In this document: positions 8,623 to 18,823 of the stretch, in pieces
How the letters are laid out: each line of letters begins with the position of its first letter
Numbering within the stretch: the first letter of the stretch is position 1
From: Stephanodiscus triporus
Lineage: Eukaryota; Bacillariophyta; Thalassiosirophyceae; Thalassiosirales; Thalassiosiraceae
Assembly (NCBI GenBank): GCA_036939755.1
Contig: JALLAZ010000465.1
Span: 1-19,868, forward strand
Reading direction: 5' to 3'
Length of the DNA stretch: 19,868 nucleotides
Program-made: the position numbers and the translations under genes
The notes under the pieces: generated by a model
What the model was told of the DNA's origin: nothing
The model's database searches: none
What the model saw: only the letters and a program-made list of their open reading frames with translations

Positions 8623-11600
8623 ATGTCCTACCTATTGATCAAGAAAGGGGGACAGCAACCCAGCAAGGGACCCCCGACCAATCGGAATAATGGCCATCGC
8701 CGGAATAATCCAACACTCTCCTCGGTCCAACGACGACCGGGCGGCGTCGGCGGTGGTAGCAGCCAGTCGTGGCGCAATCCGTCGTCTGTCAGGAATGGGG
8801 CGTCCAACCACCATCATCCTCACAATGACGGAGGAATGAATCACATCGGAATCGACGCCAGTAATCAACAGCGTCGGCATGGTGTGGCGATCGTGAATGA
8901 CGGTGGGGGTCAGGTCCAGCTACAGAGAACGACGCCGTTAGTGCAGCGCCAGCAGCAGGTCACGACCGCAACGAAACAACAAGTCCAGCACAGTCAGGGC
9001 CAGCAGCAGCAGCAGAAGGTCGTCCAGGGTCTGGTTTCCATGGACGAAGGTGAGAATCGGCTATTTCTTTGTTTGATCAACAGTATTAAGCCCCGTCTTC
9101 GTCATTGCCCTTGTTGTTTTCTATTTACCATGGGACATTTCTAACTCATAGATATGCATCCCTTTTGTCCGGATTCTATGGACTCGTAACCCATTTCACG
9201 CATTCGCATTGCTCAAATTCCTCGTACCCCTTTTCACTTTCTTCACAGTCTACGCTGATCTACAGATTCTCGAACAACAACGCCAAGAATCTGAACGCAA
9301 GCTCGCATCTGCTCGTCTCCTCCAAAAACAAAAGAAGGCGGAACAACACTTTCTCGAAAGCAAGCTGTGCGAGCTCAAGAGTCGGAATGGAGGTCTGCGC
9401 GTCGAACTCAAACGTTATGGGAATCAACTTTCCTTTCGTCATCGTGAACTACTCGAGACCCAGATGAAGGCCGAAAATTCGCGCAAGGATACCCACCGCT
9501 TTGACGCCAAGTTGAAGCGCGTTATTGGCGTGGCTCGTCTACTTGGGACGTACAGGAACAAGATAGAAAATGCCATGATTGCGCTGAACGAGACGGTGAC
9601 TCGCCTCAACTTTGCCAAAGGCCAGGAGATTAGCAAGCTCCAATCCGCTCTGCTCCGTCGCGACGATGCCAGGCGTCGTCGTGATTTGCTCCAAAAGGCC
9701 ATAAATACCAACACGGTCAAAGGAAGATCCATCGCCGATGAAATATCCAAGATTCGTGCCGAGATTGGTATGAACGAGCAGGACTTGTCCGCGGCACAAC
9801 AAATGGAAAGTCAGACGAAGCTGCGCGTTGAGACGATCGAACACGAAGTAATGTTGGAGAGGACCCGGCATGCGGATGCTGCGGTCAATCTCGAGATTGA
9901 GTCAAAGGAGTTGGATGAATCAAAGGACAAGACTACCCGGTTGATCGCAGGCAAAAAGGCGATGATTGAAACGAAGAAGTCCGAGCTTCGTAAGATTTGG
10001 GAGAAGTGTACGGAACTTCGCAAGTCCGAAGGTCACGATGGTAAGATTCTTGTGTTAGACTCACGTTTCATTATTTCTTTGGCCTTGTTTTGGGCTCACA
10101 GTCAAGCATTCTCGCTACCACTTAGTCTTCATGGAGCCAACCTGGGGTACTGAGCAGGCGCCATCCCTCGACGTGGCGCGTGTTCGGGTTCGTGTAGATG
10201 GCGAGGAGGCAGGCCTCAAAGCCATGATGTCCAAGCGTGAAACACTCCGCAAGGATGTGGCCGATTTGGATGCCCTTGTTGGTTCCAATACGATCAATTC
10301 TGCCGAGAAACATGCCAAGGCGGACGCATTACAGAAGGACGCCGAGGAGACTCGCGCTGAACAGTCTCTACGCATAGCTGAGATTACAAAGGCTGTTGAG
10401 GATGCCGACCTTGCATGCCAAGAGGTAGAGAAGCTGCGCAATTCCATCCAGGATCTCACTACAACGCAGGAGAAGGATGCAACTGACTTGAAGCTCACCC
10501 TAGAAGACGAGGAAAGGAGGATTTCCGCCATGGAGGCAGAGATTGCTTGTTCACTTGACGAGCTAGCTTCGATCAACACGCAGAGTGCCGAGCACAAGGA
10601 GAACGAACGCGTTACGAATGATAAGCTACTAAAAGAGATTGCCGGGGCCAAAACGACGGCGGCTTTGGTCAAGACTGCATATGAACGCGCACAGAAGAAT
10701 GCCAATAGTTTTAGTGCCCTTCCAGATAGAGAACTTGATCTGCAGATGAAGTTGTTGGATGAGTCTGAGCAAGAAATTGTCGACGTAGCCACTCGCGAAC
10801 GTGACGAGATTATTGAGAGTGAGTTATGCTAAATTATCAATTCTTTTGATGACGACGTCGATTATTATCTGATCGCTGATTGCACATTGTATTATCATTA
10901 CAGCTGAGCCGCTCTTGGAGAAATTGAAGCTTGACTTCAATTCGGATGTTTCCATGGAGAAACGAAAGGAGGCAGGAATAAAGTATCTCCGTACGCACTG
11001 CTTGGATTTTCTCGAAACGGCCAAAACTGAACGTCAGGTCCGTATGGAACATGCCAGGGACGCTTATTTGGAAGAGGTGCGCATTCGTGAACAGGAAGAA
11101 GTGCGACGTAGAAAAAAGAAAGATGAACTTGAGAAAGAAAGTCGCTTGGCCGAGGAATCTCGTCTTCGCGAAGAAGAAGAAGAAGAAGAGGTGAGATTCA
11201 ATTTTTCGTCAGATACACATATTCATCAAATGAACTTTCGAACGTTTTGCTCAATGATCTACTCATCGTTTAAACAGGAGGAAAGGCGTCGAGAAGAAGA
11301 AAGAGCTGCATGTATTGTTACCGCAAAGAATGAAAGGAAGAAAGAAGAGGCAAAGCGCCGTGAGGAGCGACGTGCCGCAGCCAAGGCAGCTGAGATTGAG
11401 CGCAAGCGGGAGAAGGAAGCTGAAGCAAAACGGCGTCGTGAGGAGGAAGAAGCGGTGGGTTCAAGGATGGTGTGATCGCTACTTACTGTGTGAAATCTTA
11501 CTCTTGTGGACTATCATCAAATGAACTTTCGAACGCTTTTCTCAATTATCTACTCATCGTTTACACAGGAGGAGAGGCGCCGTGAGGAAGAAAGAGCTGC

Positions 11601-13065
11601 ATTCATTGTTACTGCAAAGAATGAAAGGAAGAAAGAGGAGCGACGTGCCGCAGCCAAGGCAGCTGAGATTGAGCTCAAGCGGGAGAAGGAAGCTGAAGCA
11701 AAACGTCGTCGTGAGGAGGAAGAGGTGGTGGGTATTTCAAGGATGGTGTGATTGCTACTGTTTGTGGAAAGTCTTCCTCACATTAACTAATTTCATTCTG
11801 CGTTATTGGACAGGAGAGGAGACGCAAAAAAGAAGTGACAAGCGCTGCTTCTGCTGTCACCGCCTCTTCAAAGGCTGATCATAAGGGGGAAGAACACTCA
11901 TCTAAACGCTGTGAGCGAGACGGAAATGGTGTCACCGTCCCTTCCAAGTTACAGCACCAAAAGGTAATTTACACAATGCAATGACCTACAACTTCCTCGA
12001 CTGTCGCTCACAGTTATGTCTCTCGAACGTTCCTGACACCAAAGGATTCACAGAAGAAACTACTGGCCGCTGAAGCGGCTGACAAAGCCAAACGTCGGCA
12101 GGAGCGCGAGAAACGTAGGTGAGTAAAATGTCGACGCAATCGAGATTGTGATTGTTGAACTCGAACATAATATGATGCTTCCATTACTTACACACTTACT
12201 CAGAGAGCTCGAGTTGGAAGAGATGCGTGCTCACTCGAAAAAAATGCAGGAGCAGGTGAGCAGAGAATCGATGTATAGAACTTGGCTTGATCGAGGATTG
12301 CTGTTCTCCTAACTTTACCTATTGTTCAGCTGAAGGCCGAGGAGGACAAGCATGAAGATCTAAAGTGGAAAAACAATGACAAGCAACGTGTTGATCGAAG
12401 GTGCCGTGAAGATCTTCAATCTAGGAAGAGTTCGCTTGAGATGACGGATTTTGATGACATCGAGGTGAGTATGGATGCTGATTCCAGTGCCAAGTCGTCC
12501 TTTTTCCTTCTTAAGTGTCTGACACTTCAAAAAGATAAACGGCGATGCCAAGAAGCGAGCGCGTAAGTCCTGCAGTCAGGCGGAGGCCTTGAAACTGAAC
12601 AGGACTGCCAAGTCTGACGAATTTCATGACGAACAAGTCAGGGGTGAAACTGTGAATGGTGCCAGCGTTGCCAGCGAACACAAGAGCAAGCGCGCGAAAT
12701 CAAGTGAAGCTGTTCCTTCGTCCAAACGAAATTCATCCTCTGGCCTTGCTAAGAGTGCCATTAAGCTACAGGATTCTAGGCTTCCAAAACCCAACTCAAG
12801 TGTGCGATTTGATACAACTGCTGATCGTCCAAAGCTCGATATATTCACGTCTGGTGTCCATCGCAAAGAGAACAATCATGCAAAGAAGAAATCATCAAAT
12901 TATGACAAATTCTCCTTGTCTAAGCCTGGTTCTCAGACCTCTGGAATCAGTTCTTGTGAAGCAGGAGGTGGGGGGAGGAGGCGGAAGAAATCTTCAGTCG
13001 GAGGAAAGAGCAAAGCAAACGTCCTTGCGATGAAAGGATTTGATGACAATGGGGGATTCTTGTAA
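8623..13065 (+). CDS. Long coiled-coil / charged-helix protein, unrecognised family
   Basis: Eleven exons, 1163 residues: 8623-9049, 9249-10040, 10102-10818, 10904-11190, 11278-11454, 11569-11727, 11814-11963, 12054-12118, 12204-12255, 12330-12464, 12535-13065. Every junction is GT-AG and keeps frame; introns are 61-199 nt. The ATG at 8623 is the first in frame. Residues 1-142 are rich in Gln, Asn, His and Gly and probably disordered. Residues about 145-740 are a nearly continuous coiled coil (start EVYADLQILEQQRQESERK). Residues 742-853 are a Glu/Arg/Lys helix built from two repeated exons, and 854-990 stay highly charged. The C-terminal 170 residues are Lys/Ser-rich, basic and end in FDDNGGFL. 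I recognise no family; the architecture fits a cytoskeletal, centrosomal or chromosome-associated scaffold. The E2F-type site in its promoter hints at cell-cycle expression. Exons 8-10 are short and least certain. Confidence 0.82.
11224..11790 (+). repeat. Tandem duplication of one exon with flanking intron sequence
   Basis: Two adjacent units about 291 bp apart: 11224-11514 and 11515 to about 11790. Each carries the 3' half of an intron (starting catcaaatgaactttcgaac), one exon (11278-11454 and 11569-11727), and the start of the next intron (gtgggt...tcaaggatggtgtgat). By eye the exons differ at 11 of 159 aligned bases, plus one 18-bp gap that removes six residues (AKRREE-type) from the second copy. 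Both exons are phase 0-0, so either can be included, skipped or both used without frame change. Confidence 0.92.
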
Positions 13066-14238
13066 AGTTATCACTTATCGCTAGGTGGCATGTTGTCGAA
13101 GGGGTGTACCACAAGCTGCCCATGTAGATGCGTGAGCAATGACCATCCACTGCACTGGCTGGGGACGGATGGCACCATCCAGGCCTCCGGTGAATAATGA
13201 AGACAATCTGAACAACCCGATACATCTAATTGGTCAGAGAGCTTCTTTATTTTTGGCACTATTTCTAAATATGTTGATAAGTAGTAATTCTCGCCAGAAG
13301 CCACTAAAAATTAGCAGTCAGTGAAAAGAAAATGTGGGATAGATATCTTAAAATGTCACGCCATCTCTTTCTAGGAGATATAGGAAATAGTCTGTCTGGC
13401 ACACAGAAATTGACCAGAAATTCTCATTGGCGTGAAAACCACACTGAGTGCCAGGAAGTTCTTTTCTTCTGCTCCGAAATACCAGCAAGGACCTCAATCG
13501 AACTTGCGTCCTTGAATGAGGCAGGTCAAATTGCTCTTGAAACGATGATGACGGGAAGGGGAGGATGGGAAACCGCTCTTCAATAGGCCGGTCTATCCCA
13601 GGGATACGCTCAGGGCGGAAACGGAGGTGTTGGATTGGAGGGAGAGCAAAGCTGACCCACCCACAGAATCGTGACATTTCGGCACTCAACTTAGAACCAA
13701 AGTGGAGAAGTCATTTGCACGGAAACGAGGCAGGCGGTGATGAAGAGGAGACCTCAGGATGCTGTTATGTTCGGTGAATGCTCACCTATGTCACCGTTCC
13801 ATATTCATGCGAGATTGATTTTAGGGATTGATGTAAAGAGATCGTAGTCATCATCATTGTCATCATTGTTGTGTTGACGACGATCATCAACAATCAACTA
13901 TTCACTTTCTTTGTTGTTGCTTTCACTGTTTTGACTATCGCTACTGGGTAGTCTTGCCTTTGCATCAAACGCCCGACTTTGCCAGTAATTGTGGTCATCT
14001 TTTGTCTGCTTGAGTGGGTGTTTTTTTCATTTATTTCAACTTGAAGATTCCAAATAAAATGCGCCTGCTTGATAACTTTGATGTCCAGAGGTGCTTGGGA
14101 CATTAAAGCTCTGCTTGTGCCAAGGCAATGAGGAGTGCGGTGATCTTAATCAACCTTTTCTTGACAACAGGACATTTTGGGGGGAGAGGGTCAGGATCTC
14201 TGGTGCGCAGCTTTGGAAAAAAATGACCCAGCCATGGC
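13066..14238. other. Intergenic region, nothing recognised
   Basis: The 3' UTR of the coiled-coil gene is followed by about 1.1 kb without a recognisable gene. Open frames of 60-113 codons (13332-13586 +, 13348-13689 -) overlap on opposite strands, have no known motif and no clear splice partners. A short CATCATTGT-type simple repeat lies near 13850. No tRNA or other RNA gene was identified. Confidence 0.45.
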
Positions 14239-14821
14239 ATGAGAGCAAGCTGCACAGTTTCATTTTCTTTGCTGCTGCGCGTCGCTGTAACAGAACCAGA
14301 TGTTGTCCCTGGAATGAGTGCCAGGGATGAAATACTCCTGCAATCTATTGATGCATTGGTTGACAACACAGAGAACTTGCCCCCGACGGCAATCGGTGGT
14401 GCAGACGACAACCACAGCAGCGCCCCGGAGATGGTGGAGGAGATGGAGATGACAATGGCTGCTGACGTGCGGAATGCGACAAAGGGGAAGAAGGCAGGCC
14501 CAGCTGTCAAGGAGCAAGCGACCACCCCAACGACTCATATTCACCAATATGGTGAGTTTTTTCCCCGAATTGTTTTTGTCGTTGTCGCATGATAGTTGTT
14601 TTCCCCCACATTGCAACTACCCCCATGATAATGATATGATCTGCACCCTTGTCATTTTCCTGTTCTATGCTTTGGCTGAATGACACGACCTGTTGACAAC
14701 AGAGGTGCTCCAGAACTTCAAGTCCTACGTGGGGATCAAGATCATCGGCCCCTTTCACAAGTGCTTCTCATCCGTGGTGGGTCCCACCTCTCAAGATGCC
14801 GGAATTGATCTAAATGCATAA
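14239..14821 (+). CDS. Small two-exon gene, hypothetical (143 residues)
   Basis: Exons 14239-14551 and 14703-14821 are joined by a 151-nt GT-AG intron (ggtgag ... gacaacag), which leads the frame smoothly from THIHQY into EVLQNFKSYVGIKIIGPFHK and a stop at 14819-14821. The start is uncertain: the ATG at 14239 gives a hydrophobic stretch (VSFSLLLRVAV) that could be a signal sequence, and the ATG at 14314 (MSARDEILLQSIDALV) is an alternative; an upstream exon is also possible. The middle is acidic, then Lys/Ala-rich, like a linker. I recognise no domain. It could be a fragment of a multi-copy element gene and not a host gene. Confidence 0.42.
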
Positions 14822-15169
14822 AATGTAACTACAGTTGGACTGAAATGTTTCCCATAGTTGTAATGATTGTAACTTTTTTGGATTTAATGTATCTAATTCA
14901 GTGTTTTGTTATTACCAATACATTAAAATTGACTTTTGATACTTTAGTAATATTTCTAGCAATGACAAATATTAATTTGTGTTACATATTGATTTTATCT
15001 TTAGCATTTTATTTAGGTTCTTAACTATTGGTTCTAGATAGAATTTATAGCGTTAAATAAAATATTATTAATAATTTAAACCCAATCATTACACACATAT
15101 TACATTTTAATTTTAATCATTTTGCAATTAATGTTCTTCCTAATCCTAATCATTTTTTTGTGTATGATA

Positions 15170-15180
15170 CCCCCCCCCCC
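15170..15180. repeat. Poly-C run (11)
   Basis: Homopolymer of 11 C on the + strand, 35 bases before a longer C run. Confidence 0.9.
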
Positions 15181-15214
15181 ATCATTTTGGCATGCAATGT
15201 CTTTCAATCAGGCA

Positions 15215-15236
15215 CCCCCCCCCCCCCCCCCCCCCC
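15215..15236. repeat. Poly-C run (22)
   Basis: Homopolymer of 22 C on the + strand. The exact length is error-prone in sequencing. G4-capable on the opposite strand. Confidence 0.9.
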
Positions 15237-15713
15237 TGTCCATTAGTCTCTATTTTGGTAATCACTTTCCCTTCCCTCCCTCCCTGATATATTACCATTA
15301 TTCATTGTTCCCTCCCCCTTTCCCCTTCCCTTGTCATCATAGTTTTCGATGATACAATGATATATCTCCCCCCCTTACTCCCCATCTCTGCCCATCAAGA
15401 ATGATTGATCTGTTGCACCTGCTTCCTCCATTTATGAAAATAATCAGGCACTGAACCTCTACGGGTTCACCAGTGTCAACAGCTTTGTTCAATTGCATCA
15501 GGCACGCCATTCCCACGATGCAGTGCATGCAGATATTGTGGTGGCATGTACTACACAGGCAAAATGGCTCTAACACCTCCCCCATGCTTTAGGTGAATAA
15601 ATCTTTGTCGCGCACGTGGGACACTCCCAATACCTCCCCGTCAGCCACCGCAATTCAACTAGATCCAATGCCATATTAAATCATTCTATTTCATTGTTCC
15701 CCCTCTCTCTTTT

Positions 15714-17737
15714 TTGATTTTAGATACTTTAGTAATGTTGGTAGTAAAACGACTTCCCCCACACCTAACAACTCCCATCATCTTGGTGCTCATGAGAAGT
15801 ATGTCGTCTGATAGTCTGTGTTGTCATCATTGTTCCCAAAATAATACTATCTGCATTCCAATTCCCAACAAATGGTCGTGCCAGTATTGTATCTCCCTCA
15901 GTGTTGAGTGTATTTTTATTTGCCCATTCCCAATGACCAATGATGATTCATCGTCGGTGCTTCTCTCCCCCAACTGCATTGGATGCACTCTTAGTCACCA
16001 CCGATGTGCATTTATCAATCTGACTTCCAAAAAATGCACCCGATGCAGCAAGTGGCACATTAAGTTTTTTTTCAAGTTTTCTGAATTTGGCCACCAAACT
16101 GATCTCTTCCCCTGAATTAATATTTATCCAACACCCGCACAGGCAAATGAAGAAAAATCCCAGGATACTTCATCACAGCCTCACAACTGTGCTTAGGGAG
16201 ACAGCCTCTTCGACTCATTGTTGTCGGAGATAGAGCTCAACGAGGATGTGTGTGGAAAAGTCTCTGATCCTGGTGTTTAATTTTTTGTCACATTTGATTC
16301 ATGCCAATATGTTATCTGGGGCTAGCTGCCGTGCTCGTGTTGAAGAATCATATTGCGATCAGAATGTTCGACGTCTACCTGTTTATGTTTCACCGGGTGT
16401 TCCACCGTGGGTTCATGTTTTCTCAAAATTAACTCAATCTTCTTCCCTCCAAACACGGTCGGCCGCAATTGCTCATCCAGGAGTATCAATTTCTCACAAA
16501 GATTGACATAATTGCAGACTTAGCGCAAAGAAGAAGTTCAAGAAGCAGCAATGATAGCTCCAAGAAGTTATTGCCCCAGTGGACTTGTCAATAAATTTAC
16601 TATCCACCCAAGAAATTGATGACGAAGTAGTTATTTTTGATGGGGGTAATATGGATAATCCCCCCCTACGCCGCATGATATGGCAGTGTATTTCCATAAA
16701 TGACAGCAGGCACATTTGTGTTGATGACAAAACCAATCCAGATCGTGGTTTGACCTTTGCATCAATTAACAACGTGTTGCCCTTCATTTGATTGCCACGT
16801 TCAATGTCGCTTGATATCATTGGTAATTGTGGCTTTAGAAAAATTTACAATGCCCTCAAAGCTTGCAAGAATCTGAGGAAAATATACCTCGTCCGAAGTG
16901 ATAGGAAATGTGTGTTTGGTGATTATGGAAAGCCTGTTACGTATACTTGCGCTGGCGTACAATTATCTTGAAACAGTCTTTGATTTTGTTCCCTACATGG
17001 ATAAACTTGCTACATGCCACTGGGAGGCCTCAATGTGGATCATGCAAAGTGCTGAACTGTGCTTTGAAGAATTAGCCGATCATCAAGTCATAAGTCATAT
17101 GTGGAATGCAAAGAAGACTGTACCGTTTAAGACTGTGTCTCTATCCAATGGTTCTACCAAATCATCCTGCAAGTACTACGGTGGTCTTGCCTTTGGCTAT
17201 AACGTTTTCCTTTGGTGCCACACCGGTCAAGACTTTACAATGAGCATTGTACAAATCTTTGTCAAAGGCAAAGAAACATACCATCTTGATGATTCAGTCG
17301 TTGTATAATTTCTGTTTTCCAACTTGGGTGTGGCTGTTCTGCTGCGACCGAGTGATTATTTGATGTTCAACTCTTTGGGGCCACATTGTGTGTCATCAAG
17401 ATGCAATAACAAAGACGATGTTATTGTTCTCTCAATGTATCTGAAAACATCTGTTGTTGGAATGAATAACAACAACTTAGCCCTAACACCTTCACACGCT
17501 ATTCTGTTGACTGTCGATATGATTTTAAGATTGTCTTTCACAGAAACTATCTACACTGAACCATCAACTTCATGTAATGAAGTGATACAGGACATTTTAC
17601 CTCTGTCTTTTCATAACCACTGCCATTTGTATGTGTTTCTTGTCAATGTTCAGTTAGTACCATACATAATTGTTAGTAGTAGAGATTACTTAAATCAATT
17701 AGCATCCCCCCCTGCCCAGATAAATCCTACTAGATAG
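15714..17737 (+). pseudogene. Decayed element-like gene: tandem Zn2Cys6-like clusters plus 2OG dioxygenase-like C-terminus
   Basis: Coding pieces follow each other in one direction but change frame: 15714-16115 (frame of 15714), 16246-16506 and 16579-16791, 16803 to about 16970, and about 16970-17737 with an in-frame TAA at 17306. The first piece has two Cys clusters, 15822-15911 and 15975-16067 (details listed separately). Later pieces read as ordinary protein (YVSPGVPPWVHVFSKLTQSS, DDKTNPDRGLTFASINNV, YMDKLATCHWEASMW, KYYGGLAFGYNVFLW). The end has CHTGQDF (His codon at 17219) and, 55 codons on, LRPSDYLMFNSLGPHCVSSR (His codon at 17384), the spacing and sequence style of a double-stranded beta-helix Fe/2OG fold. 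The second ligand position of HxD reads Gly. Several stops and shifts mean no intact product; it is probably a relic of a repeated mobile-element gene. Unrelated host pseudogene is the alternative. Confidence 0.6.
15822..16067 (+). other. Two tandem Zn2Cys6-like cysteine clusters
   Basis: Cluster 1 (15822-15911) reads C-x2-C-x6-C-x8-C-x2-C-x6-C. Cluster 2 (15975-16067) reads C-x2-C-x6-C-x9-C-x2-C-x6-F, with the sixth Cys replaced by Phe. This is the spacing of the binuclear zinc cluster of Gal4-type DNA-binding proteins. Such clusters bind two Zn ions and contact DNA. Whether this is a true homologue or a convergent Cys pattern cannot be told from the sequence alone. Confidence 0.55.
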
Positions 17738-18062
17738 GGTAATAATATCATGCCAACATTCCACCAAAATACATCTACTGTTCTGGTACATGTGTGGGAC
17801 TTGTTATATGGGTCACATTTTGAAAATGGGGGAGTCATGATCCTTCTGTGGTGCTTGTATGAGTTCCCACCACATATGTAGTTATCACATCAAAAACAAT
17901 CCAGCGGGAGGAGAGAGAGGTGTGTGCAATCACAAGCTGGGGCCTGAGAGTAAGCGCTCCAAATTATAGTCTTGACGCTCTATTTTTGAATCATTGAGTT
18001 GACACTTGTTAGTAACACCACCTATGATGACCACCACTGGACCTCAATGACCGCCTTTGGGC
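17738..18062. other. Noncoding stretch between two decayed ORFs
   Basis: No open frame of note, no splice-linked exons, no RNA gene seen. It is probably degraded element sequence. Confidence 0.4.
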
Positions 18063-18823
18063 ATCTTGACTGACAACATTTGCCCAGCGTTGTTTGAGGA
18101 AACAATGAGGATGGAGCTTTCAGGTCATTGGAAAATGATCAAGAACCTAACCCGTGAGCTGATAAAAAGAGACAACAACAAGGGCATCTGAATGCTTATC
18201 AATAAAAGGAATGACCAGCTGAAGAACAACCAGTATTGTCTTGATTCTTATTCTCAGACTCCTCCACATTCTTCTTCCACAGCCACCACCACCGTATCTA
18301 CTCCTCCTCCTACCAAAGCACCTGCCGCCGTATCTGTCATGGTCAACTACGACAAAGTCATTGATCGGCTAATCGGCTAAAGAAGGAAATCAAATCTCTT
18401 ATAGAGAAATTGACACCAGATAATCTTATTCATCATTATCAGACTGGCAATCACTCAGATGGGATGATCGACAAAGAGGCATGTCAAGCAAGCAATTCAA
18501 TCAAAACATAGATTTTTTCCTTGTCCATGTTTTCACAAACCAACACGGGTGTCATCAATCATTCAAGAGGCTGATTAGCAAGATTAGTGAGGATGTCAGC
18601 TGGTCTGATGATGATTCTTGTTGCAACTTTGCCTATGCCGTTATTTGCTGTGCATCAAGACCATTCGTGCCTCAACCAAAGACTGATTACTACTGACGCT
18701 TTATCAGGACTTGATATAGTGGTAATCATGGAGATGAAAAGTAATCTTCGCCCAAGTGTATACTATGCACATGATCCATTCTCAGCAGATATTTTATGCA
18801 AACTTTCCAACATTGCTTCCTGA
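18063..18823 (+). pseudogene. Second decayed ORF, unrecognised
   Basis: Protein-like pieces run in one direction with shifts of frame. They are a charged helix-like part (MRMELSGHWKMIKNLTREL), a TGA at 18188-18190, a Thr/Pro/Ser-rich linker (18192-18380), then in another frame RLKKEIKSLIEKLTPDNLIH and GNHSDGMIDKEACQASNSIK. After a TAG come IDFFLVHVFTNQHGCHQSFK in another frame and finally 18587-18823 ending LSNIAS. The even, non-repetitive composition of the pieces suggests real ancestral coding sequence. It may be part of the same element as 15714-17737 (same strand, 330 bp apart) or a separate relic. No domain recognised. Confidence 0.42.

Larger units (their letters stand above)
14822..15713. 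other. AT-rich and poly-C-bearing noncoding stretch
   Basis: Base composition changes sharply just after the stop at 14821: 14822-15160 is very AT-rich, and 15165-15380 alternates C-runs with T-runs. A perfect inverted repeat (TTTAATGTAT at 14883-14892, ATACATTAAA at 14918-14927) could form a 10-bp stem with a 25-nt loop. The 3' end (15690-15723) is a strong pyrimidine tract ending in TTTTAG and looks like a splice acceptor for the decayed gene that follows. Confidence 0.5.

Noticed and set aside
10115..10792. 225-codon Ser/Ala-rich open frame on the - strand
   Set aside because: It is the antisense shadow of exon 3 of the coiled-coil gene; the Ser/Ala/Arg composition follows from the Glu/Lys/Ala codons on the other strand.
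13332..13689. Overlapping open frames on both strands (84 and 113 codons)
   Set aside because: No recognisable motif, no splice partners and no sign that either strand is coding.
14883..14927. 10-bp stem, 25-nt loop hairpin as a terminator or RNA gene
   Set aside because: AT-only stem in AT-rich DNA; weak, and eukaryotic Pol II genes do not use such terminators. Mentioned only as local structure.
15337..15585. Cys-rich 82-codon frame on the - strand (FCLCSTCHHNICMHC)
   Set aside because: The Cys spacing fits no zinc-finger family I recognise, there are no splice-linked neighbours, and the + strand around it belongs to a noncoding stretch. Left out as unsupported.
14938..15736. 14-bp direct repeat GATACTTTAGTAAT at 14938-14951 and 15723-15736 as a possible target-site duplication
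   Set aside because: One exact 14-mer repeat is expected about once by chance in 20 kb, more so in AT-rich DNA, and the flanks do not look like element ends.
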